64,000 nt of DNA from JAIBJN01 sp963825255 (GCA_963825255.1 CAWGSF010000002.1:62001-126000); one strand, 5' to 3'; counted from the first letter of the stretch, positions 35,097-44,321 are shown. The notes: generated from the letters alone by a model not told the origin. Numbers and translations: made by a program.

Positions 35097-35130
35097 GGGG
35101 GCCGGGGCTCTCGCCTCGGCCCCCGTTTCT
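35097..35130 (+). terminator. Rho-independent-type terminator
   Basis: GGGGGCCGGGGC-TCTC-GCCTCGGCCCCC forms a 12-bp stem (one G-U pair) with a 4-nt loop, followed by GTTTCTCT. Begins 9 nt after the stop of the exported protein at 35087. Confidence 0.75.
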
Positions 35131-35132
35131 CT

Positions 35133-35185
35133 GGTGCACCACCGGCGGTGCCGTGTGGCGCGGCGGCATTGCCGGGTGGTGCACC
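35133..35185. promoter_or_regulatory. Inverted repeat upstream of the GYD gene
   Basis: GGTGCACCACC (35133-35143) and GGTGGTGCACC (35175-35185) are perfect 11-bp arms spaced by 31 bp; each half also contains the palindrome GGTGCACC. It ends 18 nt before the GTG of the next gene, so it may be an operator or a leader hairpin. Confidence 0.45.
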
Positions 35186-35203
35186 GCAGGTCATGATCTC
35201 CCC

Positions 35204-35494
35204 GTGCCGATCTACATCACCCTGATGAAGTGGACGTCACAGGGCCTCGGCGGCATCCCGGCGTGGCGGGACCGGGTGGAGGAGGCCGAGCAGGCGATCG
35301 AGAGCCGGGGCGGGAAGCTCCTCCAGGCCTACGTGACGCTGGGGCGCTTCGACGTCGTCGAGATCTTCGAGGCCCCGAACGACGAGGCCGCCTACCAGAT
35401 CCTCATCGAGGTCGCCAAGCACGGCCAGGTGACGACGGAGACCCTCCGCGCGTTCACGCGCGAGGAGGCCGAGGGGATCGTCAGGGCCTCCTGA
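35204..35494 (+). CDS. GYD-domain protein
   Basis: 96 aa, GTG start. MPIYITLMKWTSQGLGGIPA then RVEEAEQAIESRGGKLLQAY and TLGRFDVVEIFEAPNDEAAY match the small GYD family (ferredoxin-like fold; the G-RFD-V segment gives the name). Found widely, function unknown, possibly a small-molecule or stress-related protein. Confidence 0.85.
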   Translation: MPIYITLMKWTSQGLGGIPAWRDRVEEAEQAIESRGGKLLQAYVTLGRFDVVEIFEAPNDEAAYQILIEVAKHGQVTTETLRAFTREEAEGIVRAS

Positions 35495-35530
35495 GCTCGG
35501 CGCACGCGCTGCCCCTCGACCGCTCGCAGG

Positions 35531-35629
35531 GGAGCTTGTGTTCAAATCACGATCTTCGTCCTCGGTGGGCGCGCTCTCGAGCCCTTCTCGCCGCCCTCGA
35601 AAGGACGGTGCGCGTGGAACACAAGCTCC
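35531..35629. repeat. 99-bp element bounded by 13-bp perfect inverted repeat
   Basis: GGAGCTTGTGTTC at 35531-35543 and its complement GAACACAAGCTCC at 35617-35629. Shares the GCTTGTGTTC core with the element at 12753-12860, while the interior differs. Lies at the truncated end of the AhpD-like pseudogene. Confidence 0.6.
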
Positions 35630-35639
35630 ATCTGGAAGG

Positions 35640-36025
35640 ACCGGTAAGGGGCCGGAAGCGCCGGGTCAGCTCTCGGCGATCGGGCGTCGTCCACCGGATC
35701 GAGGCCGGCCGACCGGTGGTCGAGCGCTACGCGCACGCACGGCGGAGGGCTCGAGGATTCGCTCGGCGAGGACCTGCCCGTGCGCGAGCATGCAGGAGCT
35801 CGAGCGCAGACGCCGCGCGGCCGCCACGGTGACGAGCTCGTAGCGGCGCCGGTCCATCGTGTCCCTGATCGCGTGCGCAGCTGCGCCCAGCCCTCGAGGA
35901 CGGCCGGGCGCGGGCGAAGAGCCTCGTCGTGTTGGCGACGTAGCCGTCCTCGGCCAGGTCGGCCTCGAAGAGGCCGCGGCCGCTCCCGTGGCCTCGTCGT
36001 CGGAGACCAGGCGGATGAAGGCCAT
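35640..36025 (-). pseudogene. Degraded carboxymuconolactone decarboxylase/AhpD-like gene
   Basis: Starts MAFIRLVSDDEATGAAA at an ATG (36025). Fragments in alternating frames continue the family: PAVLEGWAQLRT, then IRDTMDRRRYELVTVAAARR and SCMLAHGQVLAERIL (the Cys-x3-His redox motif region), then ALDHRSAGLDPVDD. At least three frame changes occur in ~370 bp and the C-terminal third expected of the family is missing, ending next to the inverted-repeat element. This combination of shifts and truncation argues for a true pseudogene. Confidence 0.6.
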
Positions 36026-36029
36026 TCGC

Positions 36030-36621
36030 CTACGCGCCGCGGCGGCCGGCGACGTCCTCGAGCCGGGCCCGCAGCTCGCTGCGTCCCCGCCCAGCTCCTC
36101 GAGCTCGGGCAGGTCGTCGGCCCGGAGAGCCCGAAGACGCGCTCGAAGAGCGGCGTCGTCTCGTACCGGACCGCGCCGCCCTCCCGGTCTCGGCCGGCCT
36201 CGGCGATGAGCGCGCGCTCGACGAGGCCCGCGACGGCGGAATCGGCCGCGACGCCGCGGATCCTCGCGATCTCCGGGCGGCTGATCGGCCCGAGGTAGGC
36301 GACGACGGCGAGCGTCTCGAGGGCGGCCTGCGAGAGCCCGCGCTGGACGGGCCGCTCGACGAGGCGGGCGCAGGCCTCGGCCGCGTCCCTCGACGCCCGG
36401 AGCGCGTAGCCCCCGGCGACGTGCTCGAGGACGATGCCGCTGCGGCCCTCGCGGAGCCGGCCGGCGATCAGGCCGAGGGCGGTCTCGACCCGCTCCTCGC
36501 TCTCCTCCGTCACCGTCGCCAGCTCGTCGATCGAGAGCGGCTTCGAGGCGATGACGAGCAGCGCCTCGATCGTGCGCGCGAGCCGGTCGACCGGGTTCTC
36601 TACGAGGCGGAGGCGTTCCAT
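36030..36621 (-). CDS. scpB: Segregation and condensation protein B, frameshifted tail
   Basis: Winged-helix partner of ScpA in the SMC condensin complex. Clear from ENPVDRLARTIEALLVIASK to GLSQAALETLAVVAYLGPISRPEIARIRG and TTPLFERVFGLSG. Two one-base losses then spread the tail over three frames: DDLPELEELGGDAA (join near 36133) and ELRARLEDVAGRRGA with TAG at 36030-36032 (join near 36075). The span fits two missing bases. ATG overlaps the scpA 3' end by 22 nt. Confidence 0.88.
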
Positions 36622-37328
36622 ACCGTGATCGGCTCGAAGGGCCCCGCCTGCGCGATCTGCGCCTCGTTGCGCTTGCGCAGCTCGAGAAGCGCGAGGAAGG
36701 CGATGATCTGGTCGACCCGTGGGAGCCGGTCGACCTCGTTGTCGAACGCGAACCGGCCCCTCGACGCGAGCAGCGTGCGGAAGCGCTCCAGGAACCGGGA
36801 GACGGGCGGGTAGGAGAGGACGAGGTGCCCGAGCGAGGGCTCCGGCGGCTCGGCGGCGAGCGCGCGCAGCACGCCGACGAGCTGCGCGGGATCCTGCGCT
36901 GCGAGGGGCCGCTCGACGGCCGGGGAGAGCGGCGCCGGGCCGAGGCGGAAGAAGCGGTCGGACTCCGCCTCCAGCCGCTCCTCGAGCCAGCCGGAGGCGG
37001 CGCGGAAGCGCCGGTAGACGGCGAGCCGCTCGGCGAGCTCCTCGGCCGCCTCCTCCGGGTCGAGGCCCTCGAGATCGAGCTCCTCGTCCGGGAAGAGGCC
37101 GCGCGCCTTCAGCTCGAGCAGCGCCGAGGCGAGGACGAGGAACTCCCCGCAGGCCTCGAGGTCGAGCTCCTCGCGCTCGGCCAGCCGCTCGATGAAGGCG
37201 ACGACGATCTCGGCGACGTCGACGTCGCGGAGCTCGAGCTCCTCGCGCAGGACGAGCGTGAGAAGAAGGTCGAACGGGCCCTCGAACGCGTCGAGGTCGA
37301 GGGGAAGCTCGCGCACGGCAAGCGCCAT
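36600..37328 (-). CDS. scpA: Segregation and condensation protein A
   Basis: 242-aa kleisin. N-terminal LDAFEGPFDLLLTLVLREELELRDVDVAEI is the signature; FLVLASALLELKARGLFP follows, and a C-terminal winged helix includes RLPRVDQIIAFLALLEL. Bridges SMC heads for chromosome condensation. Promoter-like TAGCCT lies 7 nt before the ATG, suggesting a leaderless scpA-scpB transcript. Confidence 0.93.
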   Translation of the reverse strand: MALAVRELPLDLDAFEGPFDLLLTLVLREELELRDVDVAEIVVAFIERLAEREELDLEACGEFLVLASALLELKARGLFPDEELDLEGLDPEEAAEELAERLAVYRRFRAASGWLEERLEAESDRFFRLGPAPLSPAVERPLAAQDPAQLVGVLRALAAEPPEPSLGHLVLSYPPVSRFLERFRTLLASRGRFAFDNEVDRLPRVDQIIAFLALLELRKRNEAQIAQAGPFEPITVWNASAS

Positions 37329-37347
37329 GCGCGGGAGGCTAGAGGTG

Positions 37348-38245
37348 CTACCGGACGCGGCCCTTCGGGATGGCCATCTTCCGCCCCGCCGCCGGCGACT
37401 CGGCCTGCGGCGGCCGAGGCTTCTTGTGCTCGCCGCGGCGCTGCGACCAGACGAGGCCGACGAGCGCGAGCACGAAGACGCCGATCGAGACCCAGCCGTT
37501 CAGGCGGAGGCCCGCGATCTCGTGCGCCGGGTCGATCCGCAGGAGCTCCATCACGAAGCGCCCGGCCGTGTACCAGAGCACGTAGAGGCAGAAGAGGCCG
37601 GGCGGCTTGAGCTTGAAGCGCCGGTCGACGAGCAGCAGCACGCCGACGCCGAGCAGGCACCAGAGCGACTCGTAGAGGAACGTCGGATGGAAGGTCTCGT
37701 CGGCCTCGTAGCCGACCGGGCGGTTGATGGGGTCGATCTCGAGCGCCCAGGGGAGGTCGGTCGGCTTCCCGAACAGCTCCTGGTTGAAGTAGTTGCCCCA
37801 GCGGCCGATCGCCTGCGCGAGCAGGAGCCCGGGCGCGACGGCGTCCATGAACGGCGACGATGCTCTCCCCCTTGCGGCGCACGACGATCGCGCCGGCGAG
37901 AAAGCCCCCGAGGATGCCGCCCCAGATGCCGAGCCCTCCCTGCCAGACGGCGAACGGCTCCCACCACTCGTCGTCGACCGTGTTCCAGCTCGTGACGACG
38001 TGGTAGAGGCGGGCGCCGATGATGCCGCCGACGACACCCCACATGGCGACGCTGAAGACGAGGTCGCCGCCCGGCTCGCGCCAGAACGCCCACCGCCCCG
38101 TCCACCGCCGGCCCGTCAGCCACGTGGCGGCGACGATGCCGAGCAGCAGCATGAGCCCGTAGGCATGGATCTGCACCGGCCCCAGGTCGATGTCGCCGCT
38201 CGAGGGGCTCGGAATCGAGGCGAGCGCTGTGCCCGGCCGGATCAC
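37348..38245 (-). CDS. lgt: Prolipoprotein diacylglyceryl transferase, one-base frameshift
   Basis: Membrane enzyme that adds diacylglycerol to lipobox cysteines. N-terminal part: IHAYGLMLLLGIVAATWL, GGIIGARLYHVV, GGLGIWGGILGGFLAG. The continuation in the next frame holds the family signature AIGRWGNYFNQELFGKPTDL, then HPTFLYESLW and the final helices; C-terminal KR-rich tail. Join near 37863 (GES/PFMDAVAPG); span is 3n+1 nt, so one surplus base. GTG start 7 nt after TAGGCT, just beyond repeat copy C. Confidence 0.9.
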
Positions 38246-38285
38246 CGGCGAGAGCCTACCGGCTCCCTCACGGGCTCAGCCGGCC

Positions 38286-38450
38286 AGAGCTCGGTTCAGG
38301 ATGAGCCTCGTCGCCGGGGTGTCTGGGCGAGTGCGAGGCAAGGACGCAGGGAGCGCTCGTATTCGAGAATACGGGCGCGACCGAGGACGCAGAATCGCGC
38401 CGTCCAGGGCGGCCCGGCGACTCAGTGCCTCATTCTGGATCGAGCTCTTA
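38286..38450. repeat. Structured interspersed repeat, copy C
   Basis: Left end AGAGCTCGGTTCAGGATGAG and right end CTCATTCTGGATCGAGCTCT are complementary, yet differ from copies A and D at several paired positions. Internal hairpin at 38353-38378 pairs GCGCTCGTATT with AATACGGGCGC, i.e. a C-G pair of copies A/D is a T-A pair here. Lies between lgt and the 69-aa gene, whose TAA stop (38448-38450) is in its end. Confidence 0.85.
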
Positions 38451-38657
38451 GACGAGGATCCGAAGCGCCAGCTCGGACGGGCAGCCGCGACGGAGGAGGC
38501 CGGTCGCCAGGTGGAGATCCACGTAGGTCAGATCGGCGAGCTGCTCGGCATCGGCCAGCGTGTAGCCGGCCCGCTCGAGCTCCTCCATGCGCCAGGAGCG
38601 CACGAGCTCTGCTTCGGCGTCGAAATCGAGTTGGAGTTCTTGTTCTACCGCAGGCAT
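38448..38657 (-). CDS. Small hypothetical protein
   Basis: 69 aa, acidic N-terminus (MPAVEQELQLDFDAEAELV) and DLHLATGLLRRGCPSELALR at the C-terminus, with one cysteine; predicted helical. Not recognised. ATG at 38657 has GGAAAG 10 nt upstream. Codon use resembles genuine genes (strong third-position G+C) and it is flanked by two repeat copies. Confidence 0.55.
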   Translation of the reverse strand: MPAVEQELQLDFDAEAELVRSWRMEELERAGYTLADAEQLADLTYVDLHLATGLLRRGCPSELALRILV

Positions 38658-38659
38658 CG

Positions 38660-38755
38660 TTGGGGTTCTTTCCGCGCTGATGTACCTCTCACCTTCGGCC
38701 TTAAGACGCCAACGGTTGTCCCCCGCTTGGGGGAAGTCGCGTCGTTAACTGTCCC
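38660..38755 (-). promoter_or_regulatory. Possible structured leader of the 69-aa gene
   Basis: Lower-GC stretch upstream of 38657. It has a CCCCC-gctt-GGGGG hairpin (38720-38733), and on the minus strand CCGTTGG can pair with CCAACG directly before the start codon. No riboswitch class that I know is recognised. Confidence 0.25.
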
Positions 38756-38928
38756 TTAAAGAACTCATTTCGGAATGGAGCCTCGTCGCCGGGGTGTCCT
38801 GGGCGAGTGCGAGGCAAGGACGCAGGGAGCGCTCGTATCGAGGAGATACGGGCGCGACCGAGGACGCAGGATCGCGCCGTCCAGGGCGGCCCGGCGACTC
38901 AGTGGTTCATTTCGAAAGGGGTTCTTAA
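38756..38928. repeat. Structured interspersed repeat, copy D
   Basis: Full-length copy: TTAAAGAACTCATTTCGG at the left, CGAAAGGGGTTCTTAA at the right, internal hairpin GCGCTCGTATC/GATACGGGCGC with loop GAGGA. Only 306 bp from copy C, in the same orientation. It is not linked to a stop codon, unlike the other three. Confidence 0.85.
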
Positions 38929-38974
38929 CCCCACCCCGCGGGAAGATCGGCCGCCTCTCGCCCGTCCTGAGTGC

Positions 38975-39172
38975 ATGAGAAACGATCGCGACCTCTTTCG
39001 TCATCATCCGGTGAGTGTCTTCGGGTCCCTGTCGGGCCGCCCCGACCAGGGCCCGGCCCGCGTCGACGCCGAGCCCGACTTCGAGCCCGAGCGCCCGCGC
39101 GCGCTCCGTCGTCTCGTCCAGGCTCTCGGCCGCCGCCGCCCGACCGCGACGCCGCAGACCGACCAGGGCTAG
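38975..39172 (+). CDS. Small hypothetical protein convergent to dnaE
   Basis: 65 aa from ATG 38975; Arg/Pro-rich with an acidic middle (RVDAEPDFEPERPRALRRL). Its stop and the dnaE stop share CTAG (39169-39172). Not recognised and could be spurious. Confidence 0.35.
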   Translation: MRNDRDLFRHHPVSVFGSLSGRPDQGPARVDAEPDFEPERPRALRRLVQALGRRRPTATPQTDQG

Positions 39173-42100
39173 CGGATCGCGGCCTCGCCGAGGAGCGCCT
39201 TCACCTCGGCGTAGAAGTCCGCCTCGGGCCGCACCCGGAAGCCCGGCCCGAACGCGTACGTCTGCTGGCCGATCGACGTCTCCAGCTCGAGGACGACCTC
39301 GGCCTCCCCGGGGAAGCTCCGCACGACATCCGCGAGCTCCCGGATCGTCCCCGCCGGAGCCTTGCGCGCGTCCAGCTTGAGGCGGACCTCGCCCTTGTCG
39401 GCCGTCGCCTCGAAGGGCGCCAGCTCGAGGGCGATGAGCTTCGTCTCGCCCTCCTTGTGGTCGATGCGGCCCTTGACCACGAGGACCCGGTCGGGCTCGA
39501 GCAGCTCCCGCGCGGCAACGTACACCGAGTTGAAGACCACGGCCTCGATCGACCCCGAGAGGTCGTCGAGGCGAAGGAAGACCATCGGGTCGCCCTTCTT
39601 CGTCGTCAGCTGCTTGATCGCGGCGACGATGCCGGCGACGGTGACCACCTCGCCGTCGCGCCGGCGCTCGACCTCGGCCATGCGGCAGTTGGTCTTGCGG
39701 CGGAGCTGATCGCGCACCGCGTCGAGCGGGTGCTCCGAGACGTAGAGGCCGAGGCTCTCCTTCTCGAGCGCGAGCAGCTCCCGCTTCTCGAACTCCTCGC
39801 CGGGAATCGGGCGGTGGTGGGCCCCGTCGCTCTCCGTCTCACCGGCGACCTCGAGGGAGTCGAAGATCGAGCCCTGGCCGGCGAGCCGGTCGGCGTGGAG
39901 ACGGCCGCCCGCCGAGAGGGCGTCCTCGAGCACCTCGAGCATCCCCCTGCGCGTCGCCCGGTCGAGTCGAGGGCGCCGGACTTCACGAGGCTCTCGAGCG
40001 CGCGCTTGTTCACGAGCTGCGGGTCGACGCGCTCGCAGAAGTCCCAGATCGACGAGAACGGTCCGCCCTCCTCGCGCGCGGCGAGGATCGAGCGGACCGC
40101 GCTCTCCCCCACGTTCTTTACGGCGTTCAGCCCGAAGCGGATCTTCTCCTCGACCACGCGGAAGTCCTCGGCGGAGACGTTCACGTCCGGAGGCAGCACC
40201 TCGATGCCCATCTCGTCGCAGGCGGCCACGTAGAACGGCACCTTGTCCTTCGTGTTCATGACCGAGGAGATGAGCGCGGCCATGTACTCCGCCGGCCAAT
40301 TCGCCTTCAGGTACGCGGTGCGGTAGGCGATGAGCGCGTAGCAGGCGGCGTGGGACTTGTTGAAGGAGTAGTCCTGCGCCGACTCGATGTCCTTCCAGAG
40401 CTGGCCTGCGACCGCGGGCGTCACGCCGTTCGCGGCGCAGCCCTCGAGGAACTTCTCCTTGAGGGATGCCATCAGCTTGTGGATCTTCTTGCCGATCGCC
40501 TTGCGGAGATCGTCGGCCTCGGCGGGCGAGAAGCCGGCGATCTGCTTGGCGATCTCCATCGCCAGCTCCTGGTAGAGGATGATCCCGAACGTCGGCCCGA
40601 GGATCGGCTCGAGGCGCGGGTCCGGGAGCGTCACCGCCTCCTGGCCCGCCTTCCGCTTCGCGTAGACGGGGATGTAGGCCATCGGCCCGGGCCGGTAGAG
40701 CGCGACGAGCGCGATGAGGTCCTCGAACTCGGTCGGCCGCACGAGCCGGAGCGCCTCGCGCATGCCCGAGGACTCGAACTGGAAGACGCCGGTCGACTCC
40801 CCGCGCGCGAGCATCTCGTACGTCTTCGCGTCGTCGAGGGCGAGGTGCGCGATGTCGACTCCGCCGACGAGCTCGACCGCCTTGTCGATGACGTCGAGGT
40901 TCCGGAGGCCGAGGAAGTCCATCTTCAGAAGGCCGAGCGCCTCGACGTCCTCCATGGCGAACTGCGTGACGAGCTCCTGGTCGGCGCCCTTCTGCTGCAG
41001 CGGCAGGTACTCGGTCAGCGGCCGGTCGCCGATGACGACGCCCGCCGCGTGGATCGAGTCCTGGCGGACGAGCCCCTCGAGCGGCTTCGCCAGGTCGACG
41101 ATCTGCCGCACGATCTCGTCGGCGTCGTAGGCCTGCTTGAGCTCGGCGCCGGGCTTGAGGGAGTCGTCGAGGTAGACCTTCGGCCCCTCGGGGATGAGCT
41201 TGGCGACCTTGTCGACCGTCCCGTAGGGGATGTCGAGCACCCGGCCGGCGTCGCGGACGGCGGCGCGCGCCATCATCGTCCCGAAGGTGATGATCTGCGC
41301 CACCTGGTCGCGGCCGTACTTCTCCGTCACGTAGTTGATGACCCGGTCGCGGCCGTGCACGGAGAAGTCGATGTCGATGTCCGGCATCGACTTCCGGCCC
41401 GGGTTCAGGAAGCGCTCGAAGAGGAGGTCGTACTTGATCGGGTCGATGTCGGTGATCTCGAGGGAGTACGCGACGAGGCTCCCCGCCGCGCTGCCGCGAC
41501 CGGGGCCGACGCCGACCCCGTTCGTCTTGGCGAAGTGGATGAAGTCCCAGACGATCAGGAAGTAGTCGGCGAAGCCCATCTCCTTGATCGTCTTGAGCTC
41601 GAAGCGGAGCCGCTCCTGGAGCTCCGGCGTCACGCTGGAGTACCGCTTTTGCAGGCCTTTCTCGCAGAGCTCGACGAGGTAGTCGAAGGCCTCGCGGCCG
41701 TCCGGCGTCGGGAACCGCGGCAGGTGGATGACCCCGAGCTCGATGGCGACCGAGCACCGCTCGGCGATCTCGAGCGTCGTCCGGAGCGCCTGCGGGTAGT
41801 CGGCGAAGTCCTGCGCCATCTCCGCCGGCGTCTTGAAGTAGAACTGGTCGGTGTCGAAGCGCCAGTGGTTCGGGTTGGCGAGCGTGTCCCCGGACTGGAT
41901 GCAGAGGAGCGCCTCGTGCGCCCGCGCGTCCTCGTGGCGGAGGTAGTGGACGTCCCCGGTGGCGACGAGCGGGAGCCCGGTGCCCTGCGAGATCTCGGCG
42001 AGGGCCGCGTTGATCCCCTTCTGCACCTCGAGCCCCGCGTCCTGGATCTCGAGGTAGACGGACTCCCGCCCGAAGATGTCGACGAGCCGCGCCACCTCGG

Positions 42101-42560
42101 CCTCGGCCTCGGGGCGGTTCCCGTTCTCGAGCGCCTTCGCCACGCGGCCCGAGAGGCAGCCCGAGAGCGCGACGAGCCCCTTCGCGTGCGAGGCGAGGAG
42201 ATCCCAGTCGACGCGCGGCTTGTAGTAGTAGCCCTCGAGGTAGCCGGCCGACGCGAGCTTGATGAGGTTCCCGTAGCCCTCGTTCGTCTCGGCGAGGAGC
42301 GTGAGGTGCGCGTAGCCCTTCCGCTGGATGCGCCGGTCGTCGGCGACGTAGACCTCGCACCCGAGCACCGGCTTGACGCCCGCGTCGCCCGCCTCGCGGT
42401 AGAGCTCGATCGCCCCGGCCAGCGACCCGTGGTCCGTGAGCGCGACCGCGGGCATCTCCAGCTCCGCCGCCCGCGCCGCCAGCTCCGGGATCCGGCACGC
42501 CCCGTCGAGGATCGAGTACTCGGAGTGGACGTGCAGGTGGACGAAGGGCGCTTCCGCCAC
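39169..42560 (-). CDS. dnaE: DNA polymerase III alpha subunit, one-base frameshift
   Basis: Replicative polymerase DnaE1. PHP domain at the start (FVHLHVHSEYSILDGACRI; ALTDHGSLAGAIEL), catalytic palm with GPGRGSAAGSLVAYSLEIT and PDIDIDFSVHGRDRVINYV, then the HhH and finger motifs (FNKSHAACYALIAYRTAYLK). After KSGALDST the C-terminal OB-fold part (GMLEVLEDALSAGGRL; KKGDPMVFLRLDDLSG) moves to another frame near 39961; the span is 3n+2 nt, i.e. one base missing. Because the gene is indispensable, an error in the sequence is likely. GTG start is 9 nt after TAAGAT. Confidence 0.94.
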
Positions 42561-42572
42561 GGGAAGCCCATC

Positions 42573-43280
42573 TTAGGGCGCGGTCCGACGACCTTCTCGA
42601 CCTGCGAGCCGTGCTCTCGAGCGCCTCGACGGCCGCCGCGACCGCCTCCTCCGAGGGCGGCGAGTCCAGCGTGAGCACGAGCTCGTGGCGCTCTCGGCCG
42701 GCGCCTCCATCCGCCTGAGGATGGGCTGGAGGAGCGACGCCAACACGGCAGCTACGGCCGTGGCGCCGAGCACGCGGTAGTAGCCGGCCGCGTCCTGGAT
42801 CTCCGCCCAGACGGCGACGGCGATCAGGACGGCGAGCACGACGGCAAGACCGATCGCAACCCAGTACAGCGCCCGGAGACGCCGGCTCTCCCCCTCGCGG
42901 AGCCTGGACGTCGTCGCGGCCGCCAGCGCGCCCACGCCGGCGGCAAGGCCGAGGGTGACCGCGAGCTTCATGAGCCACTCGGTGTCGGGTGCGGCCCAGA
43001 GCACGACCATGGCGACGACGAAGCCCGCCGCGGACGCGGCGATCACCGCCCAGGCGAGCGGCAGCGCCCTGTGCTGGTCGAGGAGGACACCGGCCGGCAG
43101 GGCGAGGAGGCTGGCGAGGGCGAGGAGAGCAGTCGTCCCCAGGATGCGCCCCGCCGTCGCGTCGAACTCCGCGAAGAGGAGCGTCAGGATGGCGATCGCC
43201 CCGGTGACGCAGAGCGAGACGACAAGGGCGAGCAGGAAGAGCCGCTTGCCCGAGGTCGATCGCCGGACGGTGTCCGTCAT
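42573..43280 (-). CDS. Multi-helix membrane protein of unknown function
   Basis: ATG at 43280. About six hydrophobic helices: LFLLALVVSLCVTGAIAILT, TTALLALASLLALPAGVLL, LPLAWAVIAASAAGFVVAMV, LAVTLGLAAGVGALAAA, ALYWVAIGLAVVLAVLIAVA, LGATAVAAVLASLLQPIL. The last ~45 residues in this frame are Arg-rich, while the neighbouring frame gives a more credible tail (HELVLTLDSPPSEEAVAAAV), so a frameshift near 42690 is likely. Family not recognised. Confidence 0.65.
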   Translation of the reverse strand: MTDTVRRSTSGKRLFLLALVVSLCVTGAIAILTLLFAEFDATAGRILGTTALLALASLLALPAGVLLDQHRALPLAWAVIAASAAGFVVAMVVLWAAPDTEWLMKLAVTLGLAAGVGALAAATTSRLREGESRRLRALYWVAIGLAVVLAVLIAVAVWAEIQDAAGYYRVLGATAVAAVLASLLQPILRRMEAPAESATSSCSRWTRRPRRRRSRRPSRRSRARLAGREGRRTAP

Positions 43281-43344
43281 GACACAAGTTTCCGCCAAAG
43301 CCGGGTCGTCGGCATCGGCAGAATTCCCCGTCCGCCGCGGAGAA

Positions 43345-44230
43345 CTACCGAGCGGCTTCCGAGAGGTCCCGGTGGACGCCGACCACCGACGACGACGAGC
43401 GCCACGCCCACGATCTCCGCCGGCGTCGGGATCTGGCGGAGGACGACGACGCCGATCACCGTCGCCGTCGCGGGCAGGAGCGACACGAGCAGCGCATAGG
43501 TCGCCCGCGGCATTCGCGCCATGGCCAGCTGGTCGCAGACGTAGGGGATCACCGACGAGGTGATGCCGACGCCGATTCCCGCGAGGAGCGCGAGCGGGCT
43601 CGCGAAGCGCGGGCAGCGCCGCCCAGCCCGCGAGCGGCGTGACGACGACCCAGGCGACGAGCATCGCCGCGGCGAGCCCGTCGATCCCGGCCATGGCGCC
43701 GTGCTGGGCGACACGGTGCGCGAGGACGATGTAGAGGGCGAAGAGCGCCGCGTTCGCGAAGGCGAAGGCGAGGCCGACCGGCTCCGCCTCGAGCTGGACG
43801 TTCGTGAGGAGGTAGACGCCGCCGACCGCGAGGACGAGCGCGGCCCCGTTCCGCGGCGTGCGCGCCCCGAGAGCGGCGAGCCCGATCACGGGCAGGAACT
43901 CGATCGCCGCCACCGTGCCGAGGGGGAGCCGGTCGATGGCGACGTAGAAGCAGACGTTCATCACGGCGAGGACCGCGCCCATGCTCACGACCAGCCGCGA
44001 CCCGGCGGCGTCGAGGGCCGCGAGCGTCCGCCAGGGCCGCCGCCACGCGGCGAAGACCGCCGCCGCGGCCGCGATCCGGAGCCACGCGACCCCCAGGGGC
44101 GGCACGAGCGCGAAGAGGAGCACGGCGAAGGCCGGCCCCAGGTAGTGGAAGACGGCGCTGCCGACGAAGTACGCTGGCGGGCGGGACCCGGTCGACGGCC
44201 GACGACCTGCGACTCGCGCACGACGTCCAT
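43345..44230 (-). CDS. EamA/RhaT-type drug/metabolite exporter, several frameshifts
   Basis: Ten-helix transporter pieces lie in order in three frames: YFVGSAVFHYLGPAFAVLLF, VSMGAVLAVMNVCFYVAIDR, GTVAAIEFLPVIGLAALG, GLAFAFANAALFALYIVLAH, then GIGVGITSSVIPYVCDQLAM and TYALLVSLLPATATVIGVVV, with the tail GVHRDLSEAAR ending at TAG 43345-43347. Joins near 44195, 43605 and 43385. RhtA-like amino-acid/threonine efflux is plausible given the divergent Lrp-type regulator. Confidence 0.75.
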
Positions 44231-44321
44231 GGAGAAAGTGTTCCCGGCGGGCTACGATTCCGAAATGGACGATCGAAGGCATGAGCGCCACTACGCCTGT
44301 GGATGGAAGGAGTTCCGATCG

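Noticed and set aside
35097..35130. GC-rich hairpin considered as part of a repeat family
   Set aside because: Position just after a stop, short loop and following T-rich tract fit an ordinary terminator, and no second copy was found.
39950..39970. Programmed frameshifting in dnaE
   Set aside because: No slippery heptamer or downstream pseudoknot is evident and similar one-base shifts occur in many unrelated genes in the window.
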